Notes under the pieces: model-generated
What the model saw: only the letters and a program-made list of their open reading frames with translations
Told to the model about the DNA's origin: nothing
The model's database searches: none
Shown: piece after piece, positions 1 to 9,037 of the stretch
How the letters are laid out: every line of letters begins with the position of its first letter
Position numbering within the stretch: position 1 is the stretch's first letter
Assembly (NCBI GenBank): GCA_910575835.1
Contig: CAJTGB010000021.1
Span: 16,807 to 80,806 of the forward strand
Direction: 5' to 3'
Origin: Lachnospiraceae bacterium
GTDB taxonomy: Bacteria > Bacillota > Clostridia > Lachnospirales > Lachnospiraceae
Length of the DNA: 64,000 bases
Translations under genes and position numbers: made by a program

Positions 1-240
1 ATATACGAAAGAATTGGTCATCGCACGTGCCAACGGCTGCTGGGCAACCAGATTCCGAAAGTTCTCTGCTGCGAACGCACCCGGCATCAGGCGTCCTTTG
101 GAGATGTCGATATAGTTATTCGTAGCAGCGGATATCATCCACAGGAACGGAAACACTGAGATGATGGAGAAAATCGTCAAAAATATGTAGGTAGGAATCA
201 GTCTGCGCTGAATCATGGATTTGTTCTTCTTCTCAGTCAC
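1..240 (-). CDS. Carbohydrate ABC transporter permease, MalG-like (partial)
   Basis: N-terminal 80 codons of an inner-membrane permease; the rest lies beyond the left edge of the window. The reading frame opens with basic residues (KKNKS, QRR), then one strongly hydrophobic segment (TYIFLTIFSIISVFPFLW), then a periplasmic-type stretch, as in MalG-family permeases of CUT1 sugar importers. A GTG start at 240 overlaps the stop of the upstream permease gene by 8 bases, so translation is probably coupled; an ATG at 216 is an alternative. It would form the heterodimeric channel with the neighbouring permease and receive sugar from the lipoprotein encoded at 1250-2581. Substrate is not readable; the beta-galactosidase locus nearby hints at a galactoside or oligosaccharide. 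Confidence 0.85.
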   Translation of the reverse strand, partial: MTEKKNKSMIQRRLIPTYIFLTIFSIISVFPFLWMISAATNNYIDISKGRLMPGAFAAENFRNLVAQQPLARAMTNSFVY

Positions 241-1126
241 GTGTATCACCTACTTTCAGATTAATAAATGCCAAGATTGCTACAATGATAAATACAAAGA
301 ATGCCATAGCGCTTCCATAACCAAAGTTCGGGGCACGCAGGAAACATGTATTGTAAATATAATGGGACATTGTGATCGTCGCATTGGCAGGTCCGCCGTT
401 TGTCAGGTTGACAGACTCGTCGAACAGCTGCAATGTACCGTTGATCGACATAATGAACGTCATAATAATAGTCGGTTTCAGGAGCGGTACGGTAATCCCC
501 CAGAAGGTCTTCCATCCGTTGGCGCCGTCGATCTTCGCGGCCTCGTATACGGAATATTCGATGTTCTGGAGACCGGCTAGGTAGAATACCATGTTATAGC
601 CAGTCCATCTCCAGACCAGCGCGATGATGATCACCATCTTCGCCGACCAGGCGGTACCGAGGAAATTATATCCCTGACTCAGCAATCCTAATTTAACCAG
701 AGCGTTGTTAACAAGACCGTCCTGCGCGAACAGGAAACGGAAAATGATCGCATAGGAAACCAGAGACGTTGCGCAAGGCAGGAATACACAGGTACGGAAC
801 AGACCTTTAAAACGAAGATCCCTGTTGTTCAGAAGCTGTGCAAGCAGGATAGCGAGCACCAGCATGATCGGTACCTGGATTGCCAGATAGAAAAACGTGT
901 TGCCGACGGAGCGAAGGAACACCCTGTCCTGAAACATACGCGCATAGTTGGAAAAGCCGGTAAATCTGTAGTTAGCGCCTTTACCTGTCTGCAACGAGAG
1001 GATAAAGGCCCTTATCATGGGATAAAAACTCATGACTGCAATCATCAGGGTTGCCGGGGTGAGGAAAGCCCAACCGGCGGCTTTCTGCTTTGCAATCAGG
1101 GTCATACCTTTCTTTTTCTGTTCCAT
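233..1126 (-). CDS. Carbohydrate ABC transporter permease, MalF-like
   Basis: Inner-membrane permease of a CUT1 sugar importer, 297 residues, about six hydrophobic segments. The EAA loop that docks the ATPase is visible near residues 195-215 (YEAAKIDGANGWKTF followed by ITVPLLKP). The ATG at 1126 has a G-rich ribosome site (GGGGG) 8 bases upstream; a TTG two codons earlier sits too close to it. It follows the binding-protein gene, separated by a hairpin terminator, and overlaps the second permease. No ATPase gene is present in the window; such importers in Clostridia often share one encoded elsewhere. Confidence 0.93.
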   Translation of the reverse strand: MEQKKKGMTLIAKQKAAGWAFLTPATLMIAVMSFYPMIRAFILSLQTGKGANYRFTGFSNYARMFQDRVFLRSVGNTFFYLAIQVPIMLVLAILLAQLLNNRDLRFKGLFRTCVFLPCATSLVSYAIIFRFLFAQDGLVNNALVKLGLLSQGYNFLGTAWSAKMVIIIALVWRWTGYNMVFYLAGLQNIEYSVYEAAKIDGANGWKTFWGITVPLLKPTIIMTFIMSINGTLQLFDESVNLTNGGPANATITMSHYIYNTCFLRAPNFGYGSAMAFFVFIIVAILAFINLKVGDTRD

Positions 1127-1200
1127 TTTCAAACCCCCTTGGTTCTCAAAGCTTGTTACTTTTTGCGGTCAAAGACCGCAATATGGTAAATTTTGTGTAC

Positions 1201-1229
1201 AAAAAGGGGAACCGCATGGCGGTTCCCCT
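1201..1229 (-). terminator. Intra-operon hairpin between binding protein and permease
   Basis: On the minus strand a perfect 11-bp stem (AGGGGAACCGC / GCGGTTCCCCT, loop of 3) is followed by a T run. It lies between the sugar-binding protein gene and the permease gene. Partial termination here would give more binding protein than permease, a usual arrangement for such importers. Confidence 0.85.
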
Positions 1230-1249
1230 GCGTGTTTTATAACAACATC

Positions 1250-2581
1250 TTATTGATAGTAGAATTCGGCATCTGCCTGAGCCTGCTCTAAGGTTGAATC
1301 TGCATCTGCTCCGGTCATGATATCCTGAATTGCTGTAGAGATAACCTCACGAACGTCATAGTAGTAAGCGCTTGTGTTGTTGGTAGGCGTCAGCTCAGCA
1401 TATTCTACGATCGTAGAGTAGATCGGCTTGTCATTCCAGAATTCCTGCGGCGCCTGATAAGCTTCTGATTCGCCGGCAGGTCCCCATGTACCGATCGCAC
1501 CTGTTGTAGGAAGGATGTTTGAATACAGGTCTTCGCTTCCTGCGAATGTTTTGGCAAGGAAATCGAAAGCAAGGTCTGTGTTCTTGCAGTTAGAGGTTAC
1601 ATACCAGGAAGAACCGCCGTTGTTGGAGTAGTTCGTTGCATCTGCAGTCTTAACCAGCTTAGGCATATTGGTGATCTCCCACAGGCCTGCTGTGTCTTCC
1701 ATACCCATGATCGTAGCCATGATCCAGTTACCGTTGATAGTTCCTGCACACTGCTCGTTAGTAATAGAGGATACATACTCATCCCACTCATTAACCTCAT
1801 AGAAGATACCTTCTTTTACCATCTTCTGATAGATATCGATACACTCATTCAGAGGATCGTTGCCAACCAGATTCGGTGTGCCGTCTTCGTTGAACAGGGA
1901 AGCGCCGGCGGACTGAAGCATCATCATGATGATATCCTGGCTGTTAGCCTGTCCTGATAACATGTATTTGCCGGTCTTCTCCTTTACTACCTTGCCGATC
2001 TCGATGAACTTATCCCAGTCGATATCGGTGATGTCAGCGATAGTATATCCGGCTTCATCAAGGATGTCTGTACGATAACAGGAAACAACCGCACCGTTAT
2101 CGAATGGAACACCATAGTTCTTGCCGTCAACTGTGGAGTAACTCAGCTTACCTTCTGCAAACTGTGAAAAATCAATTCCGCTGTCAGACAGGTCTGTAAA
2201 TGCTTCCGGGTAGAATGAAACGAACTTCTGATAGGAGTTGTCCTGCATCAGAACGATGTCCGGCATAGTACCGAAGTCCCCGGACTCTGCACAGGTCTGA
2301 AGCTTAGTCTCGCAGTCGTCAGACAGAGTCTCAACGACTTCCAGTTCAAACTTGTCATTCACGGTCTCCTTGTAGATCTTGCCGGCTTCTTCGATTGCCG
2401 GGATGTTGAATGCCGGATCCCAGGTCCATACAACCAGCTTATCCCCGCCTGAGGAGCCGCCTTCATCAGAACCGGAATCCCCACTGCCGGAACTGCCGTC
2501 GTCTGAACCGCCGCCGCCGCAGGCAGCAAGTGAAAATGCCATGGCTCCTACGAGTAATACTGAAAGTAACTTTTTCTTCAT
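1250..2581 (-). CDS. Extracellular sugar-binding lipoprotein of ABC importer
   Basis: 443-residue solute-binding protein (family 1 type). The N-terminus is a lipoprotein signal with lipobox LAAC (Cys about residue 21) followed by a Gly/Ser/Asp linker, so the protein is anchored outside the membrane. The body has SBP_bac_1 features, including a conserved LVVWTWDP start and an asparagine/tryptophan-rich ligand cleft region. A strong AAGGAGG precedes the ATG. It is the first gene of the importer operon and delivers ligand to the two permeases downstream. The exact sugar cannot be told from sequence. Confidence 0.93.
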   Translation of the reverse strand: MKKKLLSVLLVGAMAFSLAACGGGGSDDGSSGSGDSGSDEGGSSGGDKLVVWTWDPAFNIPAIEEAGKIYKETVNDKFELEVVETLSDDCETKLQTCAESGDFGTMPDIVLMQDNSYQKFVSFYPEAFTDLSDSGIDFSQFAEGKLSYSTVDGKNYGVPFDNGAVVSCYRTDILDEAGYTIADITDIDWDKFIEIGKVVKEKTGKYMLSGQANSQDIIMMMLQSAGASLFNEDGTPNLVGNDPLNECIDIYQKMVKEGIFYEVNEWDEYVSSITNEQCAGTINGNWIMATIMGMEDTAGLWEITNMPKLVKTADATNYSNNGGSSWYVTSNCKNTDLAFDFLAKTFAGSEDLYSNILPTTGAIGTWGPAGESEAYQAPQEFWNDKPIYSTIVEYAELTPTNNTSAYYYDVREVISTAIQDIMTGADADSTLEQAQADAEFYYQ

Positions 2582-2738
2582 AATCTTTGTCCTCCTTTTA
2601 AAAGCACTTTGTATAAGGTTATTATATCAGTATAAATGGGCGTATAGTTTGCAGAATCGACTGTATAGTGATCAAATTCAACCATTAATAGTGCTTTTGT
2701 ATGGGATTCGACAAGATATGATGTTTTTTTTGGTTAAT

Positions 2739-3248
2739 TTATAAGAATACTCTGTCGGGATACCGTCTTTTGATCATTTGAAGCATATTGTCGTTCAGAT
2801 CAAGGAGCAGCTTGATTTTTTCTTTATTTTCCGTAATGATCATCGTGTAGAAGGGGGTATCCTCCTCGTAGGAAGTATAGTCGTATTTGGGAAGCCGGAT
2901 ACTGCCGCCGTTCCTGCGGTATCTGGCCACGGAGTCATGCCAGTTGGGCGCAAGGACTTCCAGGGCATCCATATCCAGATAATGGGCGGATCTGCGGTGT
3001 TTTTTTCCAAAGATCACATCGATGGTCAGATGGTTATCCTCCAGGATGTATTCGTATTCCTTCTGGCTGTAGGTGTTGTAGAAGTAATAAAGCGCCACAA
3101 GAAGAAAGCCCGGAAGCATGAAGCCCTGGGAGAGAATGATGCCGAGCAGCAGAAGAATCACCGCGAAAATGAGCATGACTGTGCGGAGAACGCCTGTCAG
3201 CGGTTTCGGTTTGCGGATTACCTGTTCTACGATCTTATAATTGTACAT
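2739..3248 (-). CDS. Uncharacterised two-helix membrane protein
   Basis: 169 residues with two adjacent hydrophobic segments at about residues 22-58, then a cytosolic beta-rich domain with conserved-looking Trp/Tyr/Arg positions and a KRRYPDR tail. The layout (short N-tail, helical hairpin, PH-like soluble domain) resembles small Lachnospiraceae proteins of unknown function, but no function follows. It stands between the importer operon and the AraC gene on the same strand. The AGGAGG ribosome site is good. Confidence 0.75.
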   Translation of the reverse strand: MYNYKIVEQVIRKPKPLTGVLRTVMLIFAVILLLLGIILSQGFMLPGFLLVALYYFYNTYSQKEYEYILEDNHLTIDVIFGKKHRRSAHYLDMDALEVLAPNWHDSVARYRRNGGSIRLPKYDYTSYEEDTPFYTMIITENKEKIKLLLDLNDNMLQMIKRRYPDRVFL

Positions 3249-3306
3249 TTGATGACCTCCTGGTTTTAATAATATGTAAGAAGCTTAGGGCAAAAGGTAT
3301 TCGGCC

Positions 3307-4131
3307 CTAATTGAGCTTGCGGAATTCGAGGGGCGTGATCCCGGCGGCTTTTTTGAACATGGCGATAAAATGGCTGGTATCGGTGAAACCGGTCCTGCGG
3401 GCGATCTGCTGGACCTCCATACGCGGGTCGGAGACCAGGAATTCCCTGGCACGGTTGATCCGGTAGACAGTCAGGTATTCGTAGACCGAACAGCCAAGGA
3501 AACGCCTGAACAGACGGGACAGGTATTGGGGAGTGATATAGACCTTCCGGCTTAATTCCTGTACGGTAAGTTCTGATGCGTAGCGGGCTTCGATATCTTT
3601 TAGCACCGGTTCTACATAACGCAGATACAGAGGTTCCTTGGCAAGTACGCGTGCATGCGTGGTATCTGCAAAATGCATCAGAAGACAATAGCATCTGATG
3701 GACAGTGTATGTGAATCAGAGGACAGGGAATCCCATTCTCTCATGATACTGTCGATCATGCCGCGGATGCGGGCGCCCTGCTCCTTTTCTATCAATATGA
3801 AGGGCCTGTTTCCGACCATATTGCCGATACTGCCGCTGATGGTGCCGGTAAAGGTGGCGAAGGAGGTAAACCATTCTTCGCTGTCCTTTACATAGGAATG
3901 CTTTAGAAAAGGCGCGATCAGGATCCCTTCCCCTTCGTTCAGGATATAGTCTTGTTCCTGGATTCGGATGATCCCCCGCCCCTGTTCTGTATGCAGGTAG
4001 TGATAGAGGGGATAGCCTGTAGGACGCAGTACGCGGTCCTGACTCCAGCGATTCCCGATGGAGTCGAAGATGAACGGCTCGTTGACGGGAGAATTTCTAA
4101 AATGTATGGGCATACTTGTCACCTGTTTCAA
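3307..4131 (-). CDS. AraC-family transcriptional regulator
   Basis: 274 residues. The N-terminal half is a cupin-type sensing domain (NEGEGILIAP region); the C-terminal hundred residues hold two helix-turn-helix motifs, with LSRKVYITPQYLSRLFRRF and IARRTGFTDTSHFIAMFKK, ending in the family signature GITPLEFR. It is divergently transcribed from the GH2 beta-galactosidase gene and lies next to a sugar importer, so it probably activates one or both in response to a sugar. The intergenic region has an 18-bp perfect palindrome that is a candidate binding site. Confidence 0.93.
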   Translation of the reverse strand: MKQVTSMPIHFRNSPVNEPFIFDSIGNRWSQDRVLRPTGYPLYHYLHTEQGRGIIRIQEQDYILNEGEGILIAPFLKHSYVKDSEEWFTSFATFTGTISGSIGNMVGNRPFILIEKEQGARIRGMIDSIMREWDSLSSDSHTLSIRCYCLLMHFADTTHARVLAKEPLYLRYVEPVLKDIEARYASELTVQELSRKVYITPQYLSRLFRRFLGCSVYEYLTVYRINRAREFLVSDPRMEVQQIARRTGFTDTSHFIAMFKKAAGITPLEFRKLN

Positions 4132-4184
4132 AATGTTATATTATTTAGTTTAACATACTACACTTTTTCTTGTCCATCTATAAT

Positions 4185-4257
4185 ATAATGATACTAGATA
4201 TTTTAGGATCGCGCGAGCATGAAATGCAGAGCGGTCCGTGTATCATTATAATGATAC
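4185..4257. promoter_or_regulatory. Candidate operator: 18-bp palindrome plus half-site
   Basis: Between araC-type and lacZ genes lies a perfect 18-bp palindrome (GTATCATTATAATGATAC, 4240-4257). Its right half ATAATGATAC also occurs at 4185-4194 in the same orientation, 63 bases upstream. Position between divergent genes makes it a plausible site for the AraC regulator or another repressor; this assignment is inference. Confidence 0.5.
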
Positions 4258-4311
4258 CAGGGACAGATGTTTCTAACTTTATTTCATTTCATTTACAGGA
4301 GGAAGTCATTT

Positions 4312-7300
4312 ATGAGCCATATTTTCGATTATGAGAAGTTAAAAGATCCGCAGTATTTCCGGGATGGAAGGCTGGACGCCCATTCAGATCACAGATATTA
4401 TGCCCGGCCGCTGGACGCGGAAGCGGATCATGAGAGCTTCAAAGAGAGTCTGAACGGATTGTGGAAGTTTCATTATGCCAGAAATTACAAGTCTGCGGTG
4501 CAGGGATTTGAGGCGGCGGATTACTGCTGCAAGTCATGGGACGACATCCATGTTCCGGCGCATATCCAGATGGAAGGATATGATGTGCCGCAGTATGCGA
4601 ATGTGCAGTATCCCTGGGAAGGACACGACGACATCAAGCCGGGAGAGATTCCAGAGTATTTCAACCCGGTTGCAAGTTATGTGAAGTATTTTACCGTACC
4701 GGAGAGGATGAAGGGCAGAAGGCTTTTTATCTCCTTCCAGGGAGCGGAGAGCGGACTTGCGCTGTGGCTGAACGGTGAATTCATAGGATACAGTGAGGAT
4801 ACATTTACGCCGTCAGAATTCGAACTGACCGACTATGTGACGGAAGGGGAGAATAAGCTGGCGGCACAGGTCTTCAAGTGGACTGCTTCAAGTTGGTGCG
4901 AGGATCAGGATTTCTACCGTTTCTCAGGTATCTACAGGGATGTGTACCTGTATACGGTGCCGGATGTGCATGTGAGGGATCTTGGGATCCGTGCGGTCCC
5001 GGATGAGACCTTGAAGAAAGCGGCGCTTGATATTCAGATGGAGATGATGATCTCCGGGAACGCCGAAGCAGGGAAGGCAGTATTCTGTCTTGAAAGAGAC
5101 GGACAAGTCATCTTCCGGGAGGAGAAGCAGCTTAAGGCAGAGAACGCCTATTCCTGGACGGTGGAGGAGCCGAAGCTTTGGAGTGCGGAAGAGGCGAATC
5201 TCTATGATCTGACGATCGAGATCTATGACGCCGAAGGCAGACTTCAGGAGATCATCCCGGAGAAGGTTGGGTTCAGGCGCTTCGAGATGAAGGATCATAT
5301 CATGACTCTGAACGGGAAGAGGATCGTGTTCAAGGGCGTGAACCGCCATGAGTTCAGCGCCGTGAGCGGGCGTAATGTGAGTGAGGCAGAGCTTCGCAAG
5401 GATCTGGAGACTATGAAGCGCAATAATATCAATGCGATCCGTACCTGTCATTATCCAGATGCGTCCCTGATCTACAGACTGTGTGATGAATACGGTATCT
5501 ACATGATCGATGAGAATAACCTGGAATCCCACGGAACCTGGGATACGGGGATGATGACCGGCGATTTCAGCGAGGTGGTTCCCAATGACAGGCCGGAGTG
5601 GCTTGAGATGATGCTGGACCGTGTGAACTCCACTTATCAGCGGGATAAGAATCATCCGGCGATCCTGATCTGGTCCTGCGGAAATGAATCCTACGGCGGC
5701 AAGGACATCTATGAGATGTCGCAGCTCTTCAGGAAGCTTGACCCGACCCGTCTGGTTCATTATGAAGGAGTGCATCATGACCGCCGGTATAATGACACCA
5801 GTGATATGGAGAGTCAGATGTATACGCCGGTAGAAGGGATCAAGGAATTCCTTGCCAAGGACAGAAGCAAGCCGTTTATCTGCTGTGAATATACGCATGC
5901 CATGGGGAATTCCTGCGGCGCCATGCATAAATATACCGATCTTACGGATACGGAGCCTCTGTATCAGGGCGGATTTATCTGGGATTATATCGATCAGTCC
6001 ATCTATAAGAAGGACCGTTACGGTAAGGATTTCCAGGCTTATGGCGGCGACTTCGGCGAGCGTCCGACGGATTATAATTTCAGCGGCAACGGAATCGTAT
6101 ACGGAGATCGTGAAGCATCCCCGAAGATGCAGGAAGTGAAGTTTAATTATCAGAATATTACGGCAGAGGTCGGCCGGTCAGAGGTCAAAGTTATCAACAA
6201 GAATCTGTTCGTGAATACAGATACCTTCGAGTGCCGGGTCACTGTAGCGAGGGACGGCAAGGTTGTAAGACGGGCTGCTCTTGAAACCTGTGTAGAGCCT
6301 CTTACATCAGAAGTTTATGCGCTTCCGGTTCCTGAGGAGGTTGTTGCCGGAGAGTATACGGTTACGGTTTCCTTCCATACGAAGGAAGACCAGATCTGGG
6401 CGCAGAGAGGACACGAGGTTGCGTTCGGACAGTATGTGTACTCGGTCGAGGACGCGTCATGTGCCTGCGAGGGCGCTTGCTGCAAGGGTATGGCGAAGGC
6501 CTGCAGGAAGGGCGTGACAGTGATACAGAGCACGCATAATATCGGTGTGAGAGGGGAACATTTTGAAGTGATGTTTTCCATCCTGTCAGGAGGTCTGGTA
6601 TCTTACCGGTACGCCGGAAGAGAGATGCTGGAGGCAGTACCGAAGCCGAATTTCTGGAGGGCGCCGGTCGATAATGACTGCGGGAATCAGATGCAGGGCC
6701 GCTATGCACAGTGGAAGATCGCAAGTATGTATATATCCCACAAAGCGCCGGGAGAGGAACTGTTTGCTCCATGCAGGCCGGAAGTCAAGGTGAATTCAGA
6801 CAGCGCCGAAGTTGCGTTCACATATAATCTCTGTACGATACCGGCGGCGCAGTGCCGGGTTGCCTACGAGGTATTCGGGGACGGCTGCGTGAAGACGACC
6901 CTTACCTATGATCCGGTAAAGGAACTGGGAGATATGCCGGAATTCGGTATGATGTTTAAGCTGAGCGCCGATTATGATCATGTGAAATGGTATGGGCTTG
7001 GACCTGCCGAGACCTATGCGGACCGTAAGAAGGGGGCGAAGCTTGGTATCTATGAGAATCTGGTGAAGGATAATATGGCGGCATATCTTGTTCCGCAGGA
7101 ATGCGGCAGCAAGGAAGAGGTAAGGTATGCGGAAGTTTGCGACCGCAAAGGCCGGGGAATGCGTTTTGCCATGACCAGTGAGAACGGACCGATGACCTTC
7201 TCGGCTCTGCCGTATACGCCTCATGAGCTAGAGAATGCAATGCATCCGTATGAGCTTCCGGAGGTGCACTATACAGTTGTGCGCGCCGCGAAAGGCCAGA

Positions 7301-7404
7301 TGGGCATTGCGGGAGACGATAGCTGGGGCGCGCTGACGCATCCTGAATATCTGTTGGATGTGAGCAAGAAGATGGAATTCAGTTTTTGGTTCTGCGGTAT
7401 ATAA
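4312..7404 (+). CDS. lacZ: Beta-galactosidase, glycoside hydrolase family 2 (LacZ type)
   Basis: 1030-residue GH2 enzyme hydrolysing terminal beta-galactosides. The LacZ domain order is visible: sugar-binding jelly roll, immunoglobulin-like domain, TIM barrel, and C-terminal beta-sandwich. Acid/base Glu sits in DENNLESHGTW and the nucleophile Glu in FICCEYTHAMGNS. GNESYGG and the metal-site region are also conserved. An AGGAGG 8 bases before the ATG at 4312 fixes the start; the frame is open upstream to 4267 but without a ribosome site. No secretion signal, so it acts in the cytosol on imported sugar. The divergent AraC gene and the upstream importer suggest one carbohydrate-use locus. Confidence 0.95.
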   Translation: MSHIFDYEKLKDPQYFRDGRLDAHSDHRYYARPLDAEADHESFKESLNGLWKFHYARNYKSAVQGFEAADYCCKSWDDIHVPAHIQMEGYDVPQYANVQYPWEGHDDIKPGEIPEYFNPVASYVKYFTVPERMKGRRLFISFQGAESGLALWLNGEFIGYSEDTFTPSEFELTDYVTEGENKLAAQVFKWTASSWCEDQDFYRFSGIYRDVYLYTVPDVHVRDLGIRAVPDETLKKAALDIQMEMMISGNAEAGKAVFCLERDGQVIFREEKQLKAENAYSWTVEEPKLWSAEEANLYDLTIEIYDAEGRLQEIIPEKVGFRRFEMKDHIMTLNGKRIVFKGVNRHEFSAVSGRNVSEAELRKDLETMKRNNINAIRTCHYPDASLIYRLCDEYGIYMIDENNLESHGTWDTGMMTGDFSEVVPNDRPEWLEMMLDRVNSTYQRDKNHPAILIWSCGNESYGGKDIYEMSQLFRKLDPTRLVHYEGVHHDRRYNDTSDMESQMYTPVEGIKEFLAKDRSKPFICCEYTHAMGNSCGAMHKYTDLTDTEPLYQGGFIWDYIDQSIYKKDRYGKDFQAYGGDFGERPTDYNFSGNGIVYGDREASPKMQEVKFNYQNITAEVGRSEVKVINKNLFVNTDTFECRVTVARDGKVVRRAALETCVEPLTSEVYALPVPEEVVAGEYTVTVSFHTKEDQIWAQRGHEVAFGQYVYSVEDASCACEGACCKGMAKACRKGVTVIQSTHNIGVRGEHFEVMFSILSGGLVSYRYAGREMLEAVPKPNFWRAPVDNDCGNQMQGRYAQWKIASMYISHKAPGEELFAPCRPEVKVNSDSAEVAFTYNLCTIPAAQCRVAYEVFGDGCVKTTLTYDPVKELGDMPEFGMMFKLSADYDHVKWYGLGPAETYADRKKGAKLGIYENLVKDNMAAYLVPQECGSKEEVRYAEVCDRKGRGMRFAMTSENGPMTFSALPYTPHELENAMHPYELPEVHYTVVRAAKGQMGIAGDDSWGALTHPEYLLDVSKKMEFSFWFCGI

Positions 7405-7413
7405 AAACATGGC

Positions 7414-7436
7414 CCAAGGATCTTTAGGATCCTTGG
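7414..7436 (-). terminator. Hairpin between convergent lacZ and pdxK
   Basis: Perfect 9-bp stem (CCAAGGATC / GATCCTTGG, loop of 5). Read on the minus strand it is followed by a T-rich stretch, so it most likely ends pyridoxamine kinase transcription; it may also slow the opposing lacZ transcript. Confidence 0.7.
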
Positions 7437-7445
7437 ACTGAACGG

Positions 7446-8315
7446 TTAATCCGGTATAGGGGATGATTCGATCAGAAGGGGCAGATATTTCTCATAATTT
7501 ACTCCGTCGTTGCGCGGCACCTGTTCACGGACCGAGTCCTCCAGGGCGAGTTCCAGGAATTTGCCGGCCGTCTTGATAATGGAAGGCACAGAGTCGCCCC
7601 GTGCGATACCGGCGGCCATGCAGGATGCGAACAGATCCCCTGTCCCGGAATAGCTGCCGCCGACGTATGGGAAGGAGAAGAGGGAAGAGCCTTCCTCATT
7701 AATATACAGATTACCCATCTGTCTGCCGCCGCTGTCATCAAGGAAATGAATTCCGGTAACGACTACGGCTGCGGGGCCCGTGCGGCAGAATTCCTGTCCG
7801 AGCTTCTGGATCGCCTGCATCATCTTGCGGGTGTCCTTTTGGCCGGTCAGCGCATGATAGCCGGCGTCGGTCAGAAGGCATAATTCTGTCAGGTTGGGTG
7901 TGATGATGTCTGCCATGGAAGCCAGTTTCTTCATCTGCGCCAGAAGGGACGGAGTATACATACAATAAGTATCCCCGTCGTCGCCCATGACAGGGTCGAC
8001 CAGAAGGAAGGTATCGGGGGATTTGAATGTGCCGATAAAACGGAAGATCTGGCGGATCTGTTCTTCACTTGCTACGAATCCGGTATAGATTCCGTCGAAA
8101 TGCTGCTCCATTTTCGCCCATTCGCGGCGGTAATACTCCATCTTATCAGTGCAGTCGTCGCAATAGTAGCTGGGATATCCTGTCTGGGCGGTAAGTATTG
8201 CTGTCGGAAGAGGGCAGGCTTGTATGCCCATCACGGAGAGAACGGAGATGGCGGCGGTGAGCGAACAGCGTCCGAAACCCGACAGATCATTGATTACTGC
8301 TATCTTTTTCGTCAT
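7446..8315 (-). CDS. pdxY: Pyridoxamine / pyridoxal kinase
   Basis: 289-residue ribokinase-fold enzyme that phosphorylates pyridoxal or pyridoxamine to the PLP-pathway intermediates. Family signatures: start with VINDLSGFGRCSLTAAI, the VDPVMGDDG metal/phosphate loop, DIITPNLTE, and the anion-hole region GTGDLFAS (Asp is the catalytic base). Length and order match the PdxY/pyridoxamine kinase clade common in Firmicutes. It stands alone, convergent with lacZ. Confidence 0.93.
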   Translation of the reverse strand: MTKKIAVINDLSGFGRCSLTAAISVLSVMGIQACPLPTAILTAQTGYPSYYCDDCTDKMEYYRREWAKMEQHFDGIYTGFVASEEQIRQIFRFIGTFKSPDTFLLVDPVMGDDGDTYCMYTPSLLAQMKKLASMADIITPNLTELCLLTDAGYHALTGQKDTRKMMQAIQKLGQEFCRTGPAAVVVTGIHFLDDSGGRQMGNLYINEEGSSLFSFPYVGGSYSGTGDLFASCMAAGIARGDSVPSIIKTAGKFLELALEDSVREQVPRNDGVNYEKYLPLLIESSPIPD

Positions 8316-8462
8316 AATATTTATATCATCCTCTCTTTACCAGGAGTTTGTCGGTGTACAGCTTATGTTAACATTAAGGTGGATACTTTGAAAAGTCCAG
8401 ATATCAACAAAATAATCAGTCCAGTTTGGTTTAAAGAGACGGTAACAGGTCAGCTTGTCTGA

Positions 8463-8515
8463 ACTGTTACGATAAGCTGTTACGATAAGGTGACAATAAA
8501 GGTGACAATAAATCA
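8463..8515. repeat. Short direct repeats upstream of tRNA promoter
   Basis: Two tandem pairs: GTTACGATAAG repeated, then GGTGACAATAAA repeated. They lie in the 278-base gap between the pdxK start and the tRNA promoter. No coding potential or function is evident. Confidence 0.5.
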
Positions 8516-8535
8516 GGAAATTAATTAAAAATATA

Positions 8536-8564
8536 TTGACATTTGCAGGCAAATAGTCTATAAT
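8536..8564 (+). promoter_or_regulatory. Consensus sigma-A promoter of tRNA-Arg
   Basis: Perfect -35 TTGACA (8536-8541) and perfect -10 TATAAT (8559-8564) with a 17-base spacer, ending 29 bases before the tRNA. Confidence 0.93.
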
Positions 8565-8593
8565 CAATATCGTTGTAAATAGATGTGTGTTAT

Positions 8594-8667
8594 GTGGGCG
8601 TAGCTCAGCTGGATAGAGCGTTTGGCTACGGACCAAAAGGTCGGGGGTTCGAATCCTCTCGCCCACG
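8594..8667 (+). tRNA. tRNA-Arg (anticodon ACG)
   Basis: 74-nt cloverleaf: acceptor GTGGGCG pairs with CGCCCAC, D-arm GCTC/GAGC, anticodon stem TTTGG/CCAAA with loop CTACGGA giving anticodon ACG, T-arm with TTCGAAT loop. The discriminator is G and CCA is not encoded. It decodes CGU/CGC/CGA codons once A34 is modified to inosine. Confidence 0.95.
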
Positions 8668-8737
8668 TTAGAAGTCCTTGCAGATTGCCTGTGAGGACTT
8701 TTATCATACTATGACGTATTTGGAGGGGAATTCCTTT

Positions 8738-8890
8738 ATGGAGAAGAAGACGATCAATTGTGAGGTGTGCGAGAATCACTGCCGGATGGAAGCAGAGGTG
8801 GAAGACGGGGAAGTGGTTGATGTCGCCGGCAACGGATGCATGAAGGGATATATTTATGCACAGACCGCGGTTGCAGATGCGCCGGATTAG
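8738..8890 (+). CDS. 50-residue Cys-rich mini-protein related to DUF1667 N-terminus
   Basis: Short gene with a good GGAGGGG site and 50 codons. Its four cysteines (CEVCENHC and NGCMKG) and the pattern EDGEVVDVAGNGC line up with the N-terminal half of the DUF1667 protein encoded at 19637-20002 (INCPMGC, EGSEIISVAGNTC). DUF1667 proteins accompany glycerol-3-phosphate dehydrogenase flavoproteins and probably bind metal or an Fe-S cluster. Here the C-terminal half of the family is missing and there is no redox partner beside it. It may be cotranscribed from the tRNA promoter. Function unknown. Confidence 0.7.
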   Translation: MEKKTINCEVCENHCRMEAEVEDGEVVDVAGNGCMKGYIYAQTAVADAPD

Positions 8891-8957
8891 GGTGGCAGCA
8901 GGGCAGTTTGCCTGAACTGTTGCGCAGGATGTTTTTTCGACCGTAACTGAGGTTTTT

Positions 8958-8986
8958 TTGTGTAGACATTTACGTCAGAATATACT
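8958..8986 (+). promoter_or_regulatory. Predicted sigma-A promoter of phosphofructokinase
   Basis: -35 TTGTGT (8958-8963), 17-base spacer, -10 TATACT (8981-8986), about 50 bases before the start codon. Confidence 0.65.
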
Positions 8987-9037
8987 AAGATATTACTATC
9001 GTCAGCAATTTTTTAAGGAAAGAAGGGAATCATTAAT

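Noticed and set aside
4924..5928. 334-codon open frame on the minus strand inside lacZ
   Set aside because: Mirror frame of a GC-balanced enzyme gene; no ribosome site and the plus-strand protein is a clear GH2 enzyme.
8594..8667. tRNA-Arg as an integration site of a mobile element
   Set aside because: No integrase nearby, no partial tRNA duplicate found downstream, and flanking genes look chromosomal.
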